Part shown: one piece after another, positions 35,652 through 44,490 of the stretch
Position numbering within the stretch: the first letter of the stretch is position 1
Layout: each line of letters starts with the position of its first letter
Translations under genes and position numbers: made by a program
DNA from: an uncultured Roseateles sp.
Lineage (GTDB): Bacteria; Pseudomonadota; Gammaproteobacteria; Burkholderiales; Burkholderiaceae_C
Assembly (NCBI RefSeq): GCF_963422335.1
Contig: NZ_OY729424.1
Coordinates: forward strand, 1,364,001-1,428,000
Reading direction: 5' to 3'
DNA length: 64,000 nt
Notes under the pieces: model-generated
What the model was told of the DNA's origin: nothing
The model's input: only the letters and a program-made list of their open reading frames with translations
The model's database searches: none

Positions 35652-36416
35652 TCAACGCACCAGATTCACCCCGCCATCCACCGTCAGGGTGGTGCCGACG
35701 ACATAGTCGCCGCCGCGCGAGGCCAGGTAGATGGCGGCGGCGGCCATGTCGGCATCGACACCAACCCGCCGGGCCGGTATGCGGGCGGCCACCGCGTCGC
35801 CATGGTCGCGGGCATCCTTGTTCATCTCGCTGGCAAAGGCGCCGGGGCAGATCGCGTTGACGACGATGCCATCCTCGATCAGGCGCAGGGCCATGCGCTT
35901 GCTGAGGTGGATCAGGCCGGCCTTGCTGGCGGCATAGGAGTAGGTTTCCAGCGGGTTCACCGTCTGGCCGTCGATCGAGGCGATGTTGATCACCTTGGCC
36001 GGCTGTGCGGCGGCGCCGGCCTTCAGCAGGCTGTGCAGCGCCTGGGTCAGGAAGAAGGGGGTCTTCATGTTCAGGTCGACCACCTTGTCCCAGCCCTTGT
36101 CCGGGAACTCGTCGAACGGCGCGCCCCAGGCGGCACCTGCGTTGTTGACGAGGATGTCCAGCCTGCTCTCGCGCGCCGCCAGGGCACCGGCCAGCGCCGC
36201 CACACCCTCGGCCGTGGACACATCGGCCGGCAGCGAGATGCACTCGCCCAGGGCCGACAACTCCGCGGCCGTGGCCGCGCAGGCCTCGGCCTTGCGTGCC
36301 GAGATATAGACCTTGGCGCCCTGCTGCAGAAAGCCGGCCGCGATCATGCGGCCGATGCCGCGCGAACCGCCGGTGACCAGGGCGACGCGGCCCTGCAGCG
36401 AAAAAAGTGTGCTCAT
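35652..36416 (-). CDS. SDR-family oxidoreductase
   Basis: A 254-residue classical short-chain dehydrogenase. NADP(H)-binding TGGSRGIG, structural NNAG, catalytic Ser in INIASIDG and Tyr/Lys in YSYAASKAG are all present, as is the C-terminal GTTLTVDGGVNLV. The ATG at 36416 is preceded by AGGAG; translation upstream of it lacks family character. It resembles gluconate 5-dehydrogenase/3-oxoacyl reductase-type SDRs; the substrate is open. It is convergent with the trypsin-like gene and divergent from the hydrolase gene. Confidence 0.94.
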   Translation of the reverse strand: MSTLFSLQGRVALVTGGSRGIGRMIAAGFLQQGAKVYISARKAEACAATAAELSALGECISLPADVSTAEGVAALAGALAARESRLDILVNNAGAAWGAPFDEFPDKGWDKVVDLNMKTPFFLTQALHSLLKAGAAAQPAKVINIASIDGQTVNPLETYSYAASKAGLIHLSKRMALRLIEDGIVVNAICPGAFASEMNKDARDHGDAVAARIPARRVGVDADMAAAAIYLASRGGDYVVGTTLTVDGGVNLVR

Positions 36417-36606
36417 CGATGTCTCCTGAACATGGGGATGCGCGCCAGTGTCGGCGGCGGCTGCCGGTCCTGCAGTCGCCAAGGTGCCAGCTGCTGGTTT
36501 GCCCTTAGGGTTTCGAGTCACCAAGGTGACGCTGCGCACAGGCGTGCGGAATTACGCTGGCCGTCCAACAACCGCAGTGGCCACGCAGCCGCTCAAGGAG
36601 ACAAGC

Positions 36607-38088
36607 ATGAATTCAGCCCACACGCCATGCCGGCGCTCGCTCAATGCCCTGAGCGCGCTGTTCCTCGCCACCCTGGCCGCTTGCGGCGGCGGCGGTGACG
36701 ACAAGCCGAAGGCGGCGGTCGCCGCGCCGCCGACGCCACCGGTGCCGGAGGAGACGCGTCCGCAGGACGGCCGCACCTTCACGCCGGTGGTCGAGACCTC
36801 GTTCGCGGCCCTGCCCGGCGCGGCGGTGGAGACCGATCGCTGGACCGGCGTGCTGAATGGCGCGGCCTACCGTATCGAGGTGCCGCAGACCGGCTGGAAC
36901 GGCAAGCTGGTGATGTGGGCCCATGGCTATGCCGGCACCGGGCCCAACCTGACCGTGGGCAACCCCATCATCCGCCGCTATCTGCTGGCCAACGGCTATG
37001 CCTGGGCGGCATCGAGCTACACCAAGAACTACTACGATGTACGGGCCGGCGTCGAAGACACCAATGCGCTGGCGCTGAACTTCGTCAGCATCGCCGCCGC
37101 CAAGGGCCGCACCCTGGCCACGCCCAGCAAGTACTTCATCACCGGCATCTCGATGGGCGGCCACATCACGGCCGCCGCCATCGACATCGAGGCTCGCACC
37201 TTTGCCAACAACAAGGTGCGCTACGCCGGTGCGGTGCCGATGTGCGGAGTGGTCGGCGACAACGAGCTGTTCAACTACTTCGCCGGTTACCAGGTGGCGG
37301 CACAGGCGCTGGCCGGCGTGCCGATGAGCAGCTTCCCGGTCAACAACTTCGCCACGCTGGCGCCGACGATACAGGCAGCGCTGTGGTCCACCTTCCCGAC
37401 CCAGACCAATGCCCAGGGCGACAAGCTGAAGACGGCGGTCATGTACTTGAGCGGCGGCGCGCGCCCCTTCTTTGCCGAGGGCTGGGCCAATGCCGGCAAT
37501 CAGGGCAATATCTGGGCCTCGCTGGGCGGTGACGGCACCATCAGCGGCATCCTGAACCAGAACATCCTCGACACCACCGGCCTGGTCTACAAGATCGACG
37601 CCAGCAGCGACAGCGCCACCGCCGTCGACAACGCCTTCAACGCCAGCATCTTCAAGATCGCACCGACCGCCGACGCCAACCGCCGCCGCCGCGACGGCCT
37701 GCGCTTCATTCCCGTCACCGGCGCCGACTTTGATGTGCCGGTGGTCACCATCCACACCCTGGGCGATCTGTTCGTGCCTTTCAAGATGGAGCAGGTCTTC
37801 CACGAGCGGGCCAAGGCCAAGGGCACGGACAAGTGGCTGGTGCAGCGTGCCATCCGCGATGTCGGCCATTGCGCCTTCACCGCCGCCGAAGCCACCTCGG
37901 CCTTCGACGCCATGGTCAAGTGGGAGGCCGGCGGCGCCAAGCCGGCCGGCGATGATGTGGCCACTGCCGCCACCGTGGCCGACCCGGCCTACGGCTGCAA
38001 GTTCACCAACAACACGCCCAGCCTCGAGGACTACACCCCGCCGGCCACCCGCGCGGGCTTCCAGGCCAAGTACCCGGCCTGTCCCTGA
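36607..38088 (+). CDS. Alpha/beta-hydrolase-fold lipoprotein
   Basis: A 493-residue exported lipoprotein: signal with lipobox LATLAACGGGG, an Ala/Pro linker, then an alpha/beta hydrolase. Oxyanion region VMWAHGYAG, nucleophile elbow ITGISMGGH (Ser), candidate acid in TLGDLFVPF and His in DVGHCAFT. AAGGAG precedes the ATG at 36607. The enzyme probably hydrolyses an ester or peptide outside the cytoplasm; I cannot say which. The gap to the divergent SDR gene is 190 bp. Confidence 0.85.
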   Translation: MNSAHTPCRRSLNALSALFLATLAACGGGGDDKPKAAVAAPPTPPVPEETRPQDGRTFTPVVETSFAALPGAAVETDRWTGVLNGAAYRIEVPQTGWNGKLVMWAHGYAGTGPNLTVGNPIIRRYLLANGYAWAASSYTKNYYDVRAGVEDTNALALNFVSIAAAKGRTLATPSKYFITGISMGGHITAAAIDIEARTFANNKVRYAGAVPMCGVVGDNELFNYFAGYQVAAQALAGVPMSSFPVNNFATLAPTIQAALWSTFPTQTNAQGDKLKTAVMYLSGGARPFFAEGWANAGNQGNIWASLGGDGTISGILNQNILDTTGLVYKIDASSDSATAVDNAFNASIFKIAPTADANRRRRDGLRFIPVTGADFDVPVVTIHTLGDLFVPFKMEQVFHERAKAKGTDKWLVQRAIRDVGHCAFTAAEATSAFDAMVKWEAGGAKPAGDDVATAATVADPAYGCKFTNNTPSLEDYTPPATRAGFQAKYPACP

Positions 38089-38092
38089 GCGC

Positions 38093-38503
38093 TCAGCGGC
38101 GCAGCTGCGCCTGATCGGCGGCCTGCAGCGTGCGCCAATCGGTGCACAGGAAGTAGGCGTCCTCGAACATCCAGTCGAGCAGGCCGCCGTCGCCGCGCAC
38201 CATGCGGCCGTCCTGGCAGATCAGGTCGGTGCGCTGCGCCTTGGCCTGGCTCAGGTGGCTGCCGACGGCCATGCTGTCGCGCATGGCAAAGGCGGCGGCC
38301 AGGGCCAGGCTCAGGATGCACAGCGTGCCCAGCACCTGCAGGGTGGTGGTGAACATCTCGCTCAGCGCCGATGCGCTGGCCGGCAGTGCCACAGGCTTGG
38401 GCGCCGGCTCGGGCGGCAGGGCCGCGCGTGCAGCCTGCGGCGGACTGCTGCGCAGGCTGCCGCGGCTGAGGCCGCCCCGGGACGGTTTTGACGCATTGGG
38501 CAT
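38093..38503 (-). CDS. Small single-pass membrane protein, hypothetical
   Basis: A 136-residue protein with a Pro/Ala/Ser-rich cytoplasmic N-terminus, one hydrophobic segment (LQVLGTLCILSLALAAAFAM) and a C-terminal part with paired cysteines (LICQDG, YFLCTDW). The ATG at 38503 is preferred to a TTG two codons earlier. It stops four bases from the convergent hydrolase stop. No family recognised. Confidence 0.65.
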   Translation of the reverse strand: MPNASKPSRGGLSRGSLRSSPPQAARAALPPEPAPKPVALPASASALSEMFTTTLQVLGTLCILSLALAAAFAMRDSMAVGSHLSQAKAQRTDLICQDGRMVRGDGGLLDWMFEDAYFLCTDWRTLQAADQAQLRR

Positions 38504-38600
38504 GGTCAAGACAACAGGCGACCGTGGGCGCCCGCGACTTAAATCGCCGCCGCATGGCTTGTGCGCTATGCGCCCGCGCCAGTGTCAGGCCCGGGGGAAA

Positions 38601-39542
38601 TTACTCGATCATCGGCCCGCCGCGGGCGCGCTGCTCGAAGAAGCGGTCGATGCGCTCCTGGTGTGCCGCGCGCAGCGCCTCGCTCATCCAGGGGCTGTAG
38701 ACCTGACGCGCCTCGGGCAGGCGGGCCACCTTGCGCAAGGCCGTGTCGATGTCGGCAATCACCACCTTGCCCCAGGCATTGCGCGTGCACGAAAAATAGC
38801 CCAGCGGCGGCTCGCCGAGCTCGTCGATGGGCAGGGTGACCAGCTCGGGTCCCCGGTTGCGCAGGTGGTACTCGACGATCATCGGGTACTCCAGCGTGTA
38901 GTCCATGCGGCCTGCGGCCAGCATGGTCAGCAGATTGCCGGCGCGCGGCGCCACCATGGTGCGCAGGTTCGAGTCGGGCGCCGGCTTGAGCCACTCGGCC
39001 AGCGTCTGACCGTATTGGCGGTTGCTCATCACCAGGCCCTGCACATCGTCGCGGCGTATCAGCTGCTGCAGCGACACCGAGCCCTTGCCGCCGGCCAGCA
39101 GCTGCAGGCGCTCGCGCCTGAGCACCAGCTGCACCGGCAGGGTCGGCATGGCCGGCGTGAAATAGCGCTCCTTCAGGCGCTCGGGAGTGCGCATCGAGCT
39201 CGCCGAGCACAGGCCGCGACCGGCCTTGCGCTCGACCTCGGCGCGAGCGCCGGTCATGGACACAAAACGATGCTGGTACTGCGGCATCCGCTCGATCACC
39301 AGGCGCAGAAAGCCATCGATGGCGCCGCCGCCCAGGTCCTGGGCCGTCTGCGGCAGCTGGCCCTGCTGGAACACGAAAAAGGGCGGCCAATCCGACACAT
39401 TCCATTCGATCAGCTTGCCCGGCGCCTCGGTCGCACGCGCGCCGGCCGGCAGGGTCAGCGCCAGACTGGCAAGGCCCAGACACAGCCAGCGGCGCGATGG
39501 CGCCATGGCAGGTCTCGGTGCGGATACGGGGCGGTGACTCAT
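38601..39542 (-). CDS. Periplasmic solute-binding-like protein (TIGR02285 type)
   Basis: A 313-residue exported protein: signal RRWLCLGLASLALTLPAGARA, then an amino-acid-binding-protein-like (SBP_bac_3) fold beginning LIEWNVSDWPPFFVF. The family TIGR02285 is defined only as conserved, often a lone binding-protein domain. GAGGA precedes the ATG at 39542. No transporter genes are adjacent, so a sensory or enzymatic use of the fold is as likely as uptake. Confidence 0.8.
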   Translation of the reverse strand: MSHRPVSAPRPAMAPSRRWLCLGLASLALTLPAGARATEAPGKLIEWNVSDWPPFFVFQQGQLPQTAQDLGGGAIDGFLRLVIERMPQYQHRFVSMTGARAEVERKAGRGLCSASSMRTPERLKERYFTPAMPTLPVQLVLRRERLQLLAGGKGSVSLQQLIRRDDVQGLVMSNRQYGQTLAEWLKPAPDSNLRTMVAPRAGNLLTMLAAGRMDYTLEYPMIVEYHLRNRGPELVTLPIDELGEPPLGYFSCTRNAWGKVVIADIDTALRKVARLPEARQVYSPWMSEALRAAHQERIDRFFEQRARGGPMIE

Positions 39543-39677
39543 GCAATCCTCGGTGATGCGGCTCGGGATCGGGGCATGCCCGGAGCCCGTCCAGGCATGC
39601 AAGTCTATCGCCGTGGACCGGGGGCGCTAGAGTAGGGCCCCTCGCCGCCCCTGCCTTTCCATCGAGGCCCACCCGCC

Positions 39678-40541
39678 GTGCTGCCTGCTGACCCAACCCC
39701 TGCCCACGACCCGCGTGCCTGGATCACGCCCGAAGACCTCAACGTCGCCCCGCAGCTGCTGGGCCTGCCGCTGGCCACGCCGCGCCAGCGCGCGCTGGCG
39801 ATGGCCATAGACCTGGCGCTGTTGGGACTGGTTTCCGAGCTGGGCAATGTCTTTCTGCTGGTCGCCTTTGTGCTGCTGATGTGGCCGCGGCTGCGGCGCG
39901 GCGAGCCGGTCGCGCGCCGGCGACTGATTGTCTGGGTGGCCATTGCCCTGCTGCTGGCCCTGGCCGCGCAACAGCTCTGGGACGACGTGCACCGGCGCGT
40001 CAACGCACCGGCCAAGGCGCGCCCGGCAGCCAGCGTCGCCGCTCCGGCCGACGACGGGGACGAGGCGGCCGATGCCGACGTGCCGGCGCCGGCGCCCGCG
40101 GCATCGGCGGTGGCCGCGGAGGCGCTTCAGCGGCGCCGCATCGCCGATCTGGAGGCCCAGCTGGCCGAGGCCCGCAAGCCCAAGACGTTCAGCCTGCGCG
40201 ACGAGGTGCGCAAACTGCTCGATGCCGTCGGCCTCAGCTACGTCTGGGCGCTGGCCTATTTCTCGCTGCTGCCGCTGTTCTGGCCCGGCCAGACCCCGGG
40301 CAAGCGCCTGCTGGGCCTGCAGGTGGTCGAGTTGACCGGCAAACCGCTGACCCTGATGAGCTGCGTCAAGCGCTACGGCGGCTATGCGGCCGGCATCGCC
40401 ACCGGCATGATGGGTTTTGTGCAGATATTCTGGGATGGCAACCGCCAGACGCTGCAGGACAAGACGGCCCACACCGTCGTCATCAACACCCGTGATCCGC
40501 GCCGCCTGGCGCTGGATGCCGCAGCCAACGACGAGACCTGA
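39678..40541 (+). CDS. RDD-family membrane protein with charged insertion
   Basis: A 287-residue protein starting at GTG. The RDD domain appears divided: the first part is RQRALAMAIDLALLGLVSELG with a following membrane helix. The C-terminal part is WPGQTPGKRLLGLQVVELTG and DKTAHTVVI. Between them (about residues 110-180) lies an Ala/Asp/Pro-rich stretch and a short coiled coil (RRRIADLEAQLAEARKPK). RDD proteins are of mostly unknown function; some transport ions. Distinct from the larger RDD fusion at 22824. Confidence 0.82.
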   Translation: MLPADPTPAHDPRAWITPEDLNVAPQLLGLPLATPRQRALAMAIDLALLGLVSELGNVFLLVAFVLLMWPRLRRGEPVARRRLIVWVAIALLLALAAQQLWDDVHRRVNAPAKARPAASVAAPADDGDEAADADVPAPAPAASAVAAEALQRRRIADLEAQLAEARKPKTFSLRDEVRKLLDAVGLSYVWALAYFSLLPLFWPGQTPGKRLLGLQVVELTGKPLTLMSCVKRYGGYAAGIATGMMGFVQIFWDGNRQTLQDKTAHTVVINTRDPRRLALDAAANDET

Positions 40542-40668
40542 CCCCCACCGGGTTCATCCGGCGCGACAAGACTTCATACAGGGGATAGGCGGGAGCCTGC
40601 GCGACCTGCAGAATCCGCGCGCCTCACCCGGTTTGTCGGGTGCGCAAGACAATCAATCAGGGAGTTAC

Positions 40669-41598
40669 ATGCATTCGATCTTCAGCCGCACGCTGCTGGC
40701 CACTCTGGTCGCGGTCGCTGCCTCGCAGGCCCACGCCGTCGTTGCCGTCACCGAGCCGTTTCCGCACGCCGGGCCCTACACCCAGGACTACGCCACCGTA
40801 TGGTTCACCGAGGACCTCTCGGCCACGACCAAGCTGTTCCAGTACGCCGTCATCAATCTGGGCACCGCTGCCCTGCAGGAAAGCTATACCGACCTCGGCG
40901 GCAGTCCGCAGGTGATTCGCCATGACTGGCGCACTGACACGCCCTTCATCAAGACCTACGAGGTGCCCATCCTCAGCGCCTACGCCTATGGCGCGATCAA
41001 GCAGGACACGATCCAGTCGCCCCAGGGCTGGTCCTACCGCTTCATCGACACGGCGGCCAATCCGTCCAGCTGGACCAACACCACCGGCGACAGCCGCTTC
41101 GACAATCCCTATCGCGTGATGCAGTGGTATGTCGATGACAGCCAGGCCGCCGGCGGCGATCTGATCAGCCATATGGAGCAGAGCGGCATCCGACCCCAGG
41201 GCGAATGGCTGACCCGCGCCAGCCTGGCCGACTACATGACCCAGGAGTACAGCCACCCCGGCTACGGCGGCAGCGAGTGCGGCCTGAGCCTGTGGCACGA
41301 GGCCTGCTACGGCAAGGGCTTCAGCTTCGAGGCCGAGGCCGGCAAGCTGCTGGGCCCGGACCAGACCGCCTGGTCGCTGGTGACACGCACCGGCGGCGAG
41401 AACATCGTCATCCAGCCCCTGCCTCCGCGCATCGGTGACCCCGACCTGCCGGTGGGCAGCAACGGCCTGAGCTTCAACGGCGGCATCGCCATGGTGGCCG
41501 CAGCGCCCGTGCCCGAGCCCGGCAGCTATGCGCTGATGCTGGCCGGCCTGCTGGGCCTGGCGGCCCTGCGTCGGGGCGGCAGGAACCGCCGCGCCTGA
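40669..41598 (+). CDS. Secreted PEP-CTERM sorting-domain protein
   Basis: A 309-residue exported protein: signal FSRTLLATLVAVAASQAHA at the N-terminus, a beta-rich middle with no recognised enzyme motif, and a C-terminal PEP-CTERM domain. In that domain VPEPGSYALMLAGLLGLAALRR has the PEP motif, hydrophobic helix and basic tail (shown in two overlapping parts: VPEPGSYALMLAG, LLGLAALRRGGR). Exosortase/EpsH systems process such tails and anchor proteins to exopolysaccharide; no exosortase is in this window. GGGAG lies four bases before the ATG. A CACCCG/CGGGTG stem-loop sits at 40625-40642. Confidence 0.9.
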   Translation: MHSIFSRTLLATLVAVAASQAHAVVAVTEPFPHAGPYTQDYATVWFTEDLSATTKLFQYAVINLGTAALQESYTDLGGSPQVIRHDWRTDTPFIKTYEVPILSAYAYGAIKQDTIQSPQGWSYRFIDTAANPSSWTNTTGDSRFDNPYRVMQWYVDDSQAAGGDLISHMEQSGIRPQGEWLTRASLADYMTQEYSHPGYGGSECGLSLWHEACYGKGFSFEAEAGKLLGPDQTAWSLVTRTGGENIVIQPLPPRIGDPDLPVGSNGLSFNGGIAMVAAAPVPEPGSYALMLAGLLGLAALRRGGRNRRA

Positions 41599-41614
41599 GC
41601 GAAGCAGCAGAGGG

Positions 41615-42859
41615 TCAGGATTTGCGAGGCGTGGCAGCCGCGGCTGCCGCCTCGCGCAGCTTGTCCTTCTTGCTCTTGCGTACGCCCTTGACGCCACCCG
41701 CCGCCTGATCGGGCGTGGCAACCTCCACCGGCTCGAAGCCGGCGATCTGTTCGCGCGGCACGCGCTGCTGCTGGCGCTTCTCGATCAGGCGGAAGTGGCC
41801 TTCGGTGCCGGCGCTGATGAAGCTCACCGCCAGGCCGGCCTGGCCGGCGCGGCCGGTGCGGCCGATGCGATGGGTGTAGTCGGCCGCCGCGCGGGGCAGG
41901 TCGTAGTTGACGACCACCGGCAGCTTGGAGATGTCCAGCCCGCGCGCGGCCACATCGGTGGCCACCAGCACGCGCACCTGGCCGGCCTTGAAGGCCTCCA
42001 GCGCATCCACCCGTCCGCCCTGGCTCAGGTCGCCATGCAGGCTGGCGGCCTGGATGCCGGCGCGGCCCAGCTTGTCGGCCACCAGCTCGGTGGCGTATTT
42101 GGTGGCCACGAACACCAGCACCTGGGCCCAGGCCTGGCTCTCGATCAGATGGCGCAGCAGCTGGGTGCGGCGCGGCACATCGACCTCGATCGCGCGCTGC
42201 ACGATCTCGGCCACCGGCTCGGGTGCGATATCGATGCGCACCGGCTCACGCAGCAGGGTCTGGGCCAGCGCCTGCACCTCGGGCGGGAAGGTGGCCGAGA
42301 AGAACAGGTTCTGGCGCCGCGCCGGCAGCAGGGCCTGGATGCGCGCCCACTCGTCGGCAAAGCCCAGGTTCAGCAGCTTGTCGGCTTCGTCCAGCACCAG
42401 CAGGTTGACGGCGCCCAGGCTCAGCGCGTTGTGCTCCACCAGATCCAGCAGCCGGCCCGGCGTGGCCACCACCACATCGGCGCCGCCGCGCAGGCCCATC
42501 ATCTGCGGATTGATAGAGACGCCGCCGAACAGCACCGCGACCTTTGGCCGGTTGAGCAGAAAGCGGCCGACGTCACTCAGGAACTCGCCGACTTGCAGCG
42601 CCAGCTCGCGCGTGGGCACCAGTATCAGCGCCTGCGTGCGACGCGCGCCTTCCAGCCGTCCCTGCTGGACGAAGCGCTGCAGCAGCGGCAGGCCGAAGGC
42701 CGCCGTCTTGCCGGTGCCGGTCTGGGCACTGGCCAGCACATCGGCGCCGCGCAGGGCCGGCGGAATGGCCTCGGTCTGCACCGGCGTGGGCTCCTGGTAG
42801 CCATGCTCGCCCACGGCGCGCACCAGGGCCGAGGTCAAACCAAGGGAAGCGAAAGACAT
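41615..42859 (-). CDS. rhlE: DEAD-box ATP-dependent RNA helicase, RhlE type
   Basis: A 414-residue helicase with all family motifs in order: Q motif (GYQEPTPVQTEAIP), Walker A AQTGTGKT, PTRELALQV, TPGRLLDL, DEAD in VLDEADKLL, SATFP, ATDVAARGLDI and HRIGRTGRAG. A short basic tail (VRKSKKDKLREAAAA) probably helps bind RNA. RhlE-type helicases act in ribosome assembly and RNA turnover, often at low temperature. The subgroup name is inferred from overall similarity. Confidence 0.92.
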   Translation of the reverse strand: MSFASLGLTSALVRAVGEHGYQEPTPVQTEAIPPALRGADVLASAQTGTGKTAAFGLPLLQRFVQQGRLEGARRTQALILVPTRELALQVGEFLSDVGRFLLNRPKVAVLFGGVSINPQMMGLRGGADVVVATPGRLLDLVEHNALSLGAVNLLVLDEADKLLNLGFADEWARIQALLPARRQNLFFSATFPPEVQALAQTLLREPVRIDIAPEPVAEIVQRAIEVDVPRRTQLLRHLIESQAWAQVLVFVATKYATELVADKLGRAGIQAASLHGDLSQGGRVDALEAFKAGQVRVLVATDVAARGLDISKLPVVVNYDLPRAAADYTHRIGRTGRAGQAGLAVSFISAGTEGHFRLIEKRQQQRVPREQIAGFEPVEVATPDQAAGGVKGVRKSKKDKLREAAAAAATPRKS

Positions 42860-42923
42860 GACTGTTCCATAGGGGCCGCGGGTCGCGGCGAACTGTGGAT
42901 TGTCGCAAACCCGGGGGATGGAC

Positions 42924-43586
42924 TCAGGCGAGCACGCTCAGCAGCCAGCGGTTCAGCGCGACGATCTCCTGCGGGTGGACCGCGTGCTGCATGTCGTAGG
43001 CCTGCCATTGGGGCTTGTAGCCGAGGCGCTGCAGCTCGTCGCGGGCGGCCTCGGCGCGGTTGATCGGCACCACCGGGTCCTGCCGGCCATGGGCCAGGAA
43101 GATGGGCACATCGGCGTTTGCCGGGCTGCGCTCGACCTCGGTGGTGCTCAGCAGCGGCAGATAGCCCGACAGGCCGACCAGGCCGGCCAGACGCGCGGGG
43201 TGCCGCAAGCCGGTCAGCAGGGCCATCGCGCAGCCCTGCGAGAAGCCCATCAGCACGATGCGCGAGGCCGGTATGCCGCGGGCGACTTCCTTGGCGATCA
43301 AGGCCTCGATGTCCTGCTGCGAGGCGCGCAGTCCGGCCTCGTCTTCCTGGCGGTCAATGGCCGTGCCGCGGATGTCGTACCAGGCGCGCATCGCATAGCC
43401 GCCGTTGATCGTCACCGGGCGCACCGGCGCGTGGGGCAGCACGAAGCGCACGCCGCCGACGGCCGCCAGGTCCAGCTCGTCGCAGATAGGCTCGAAGTCG
43501 TGGCCGTCGGCGCCCAGGCCGTGCAGCACGATGATGGTGGCGCGGGGGCTGTCGCTTGTCTGTACTTCGATGGTTTCAAGCGTCAT
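42924..43586 (-). CDS. Carboxylesterase / phospholipase family alpha/beta hydrolase
   Basis: A 220-residue cytoplasmic esterase of the acyl-protein-thioesterase/carboxylesterase family. Oxyanion TIIVLHGLGADGHDF, nucleophile GFSQGCAM (Ser), acid in HGRQDPVVP and His in DMQHAVHPQE. Length fits the family. It hydrolyses short-chain esters in characterised relatives. It is divergent from an AraC regulator by 53 bp. Confidence 0.93.
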   Translation of the reverse strand: MTLETIEVQTSDSPRATIIVLHGLGADGHDFEPICDELDLAAVGGVRFVLPHAPVRPVTINGGYAMRAWYDIRGTAIDRQEDEAGLRASQQDIEALIAKEVARGIPASRIVLMGFSQGCAMALLTGLRHPARLAGLVGLSGYLPLLSTTEVERSPANADVPIFLAHGRQDPVVPINRAEAARDELQRLGYKPQWQAYDMQHAVHPQEIVALNRWLLSVLA

Positions 43587-43639
43587 GGTCGGTTCCGAGT
43601 CAGGATGTCGGCGCAGTGTGCCATGCCATCATTGGCCCC

Positions 43640-44476
43640 ATGCACCCCGAGTTCGAGCACGCCAGCGACCAGGCCCGCTACCGCCGCCCCGCGCACCGCG
43701 CCGGGGTCGAGCTGTACCACGCCAGCATCCTGCGCCACTGCTTCGAGCCGCACACGCACGAGGCTTATGGTCTGGGCGCCATCACCGCCGGCGTGGGGCG
43801 CTTTCGCTGGCATGGCGGCGAGCATCTGGCGCCGCGCGCCACCTTGATGCTGATGAACCCCGACGACATCCATACCGGCCAGGCCGAGACCGAGGCCGGC
43901 TGGGGCTACCGCATGGCCTATCTGGATGTGGAGCTGCTGGCCGAACTCAGCGGCGAGCCCGGTTGGTGGTTTGACGCCGCCGTGGCCCACGACGCCCACA
44001 GCGCCGCCGAGGTGGCAGGGCTGATCGCCGGCCTGTGGCACAGCGGCGATGCGCTGGACTTCGACAGCCGCCTGCTGCTGCTGGTGCAGGCGCTGCGCCG
44101 CCATGCCCGCCTGGGCGGGTCTGAGGCGCGGGCCGACGCGGCGATGCGTTTCGAGCCGGTGCTGGACTTCATGCGCGCCCATCTGCACCAGACTGTCACA
44201 CTGGATCAGCTGGCCGCTGTGGCCGGCCTGAGCCCCTTCCACTTCCTGCGCAGCTTCAAGGCCCAGCGCCATGCGACGCCGCAGCAGGTGCTGATGGCGA
44301 TGCGGCTGATACAGGCCAAGCGTCTGCTGTCACTGGGCGAGCCGCCGGCCGGGGTCGCCGCCGCCGTGGGCCTGACGGATCAGGCGCACCTGAACCGCGC
44401 CTTCGTCTGCCGCTACGGCGTCACGCCGGGCCGCTACCAACAGCAATTGGGTACAAGACCGCGCCGCCACGCCTGA
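43640..44476 (+). CDS. AraC-family transcriptional regulator, cupin type
   Basis: A 278-residue regulator. The N-terminal AraC-binding cupin (HCFEPHTHEAYGLGAITAG) with likely metal/ligand histidines is followed by a C-terminal double helix-turn-helix (VTLDQLAAVAGLSPFHFLRSF and GVAAAVGLTDQAHLNRAF). The ATG at 43640 (MHPEFEH) suits the family; an earlier in-frame start would overlap the divergent esterase gene. It is followed after 14 bp by a transporter of the EamA type, probably its target. Confidence 0.92.
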   Translation: MHPEFEHASDQARYRRPAHRAGVELYHASILRHCFEPHTHEAYGLGAITAGVGRFRWHGGEHLAPRATLMLMNPDDIHTGQAETEAGWGYRMAYLDVELLAELSGEPGWWFDAAVAHDAHSAAEVAGLIAGLWHSGDALDFDSRLLLLVQALRRHARLGGSEARADAAMRFEPVLDFMRAHLHQTVTLDQLAAVAGLSPFHFLRSFKAQRHATPQQVLMAMRLIQAKRLLSLGEPPAGVAAAVGLTDQAHLNRAFVCRYGVTPGRYQQQLGTRPRRHA

Positions 44477-44490
44477 GCCACACTGGGGCC

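Noticed and set aside
40625..40642. CACCCG/CGGGTG stem-loop as terminator of the RDD gene
   Set aside because: Six-bp stem, no U-tract, and close to the next start codon; kept only as a note on the PEP-CTERM gene.
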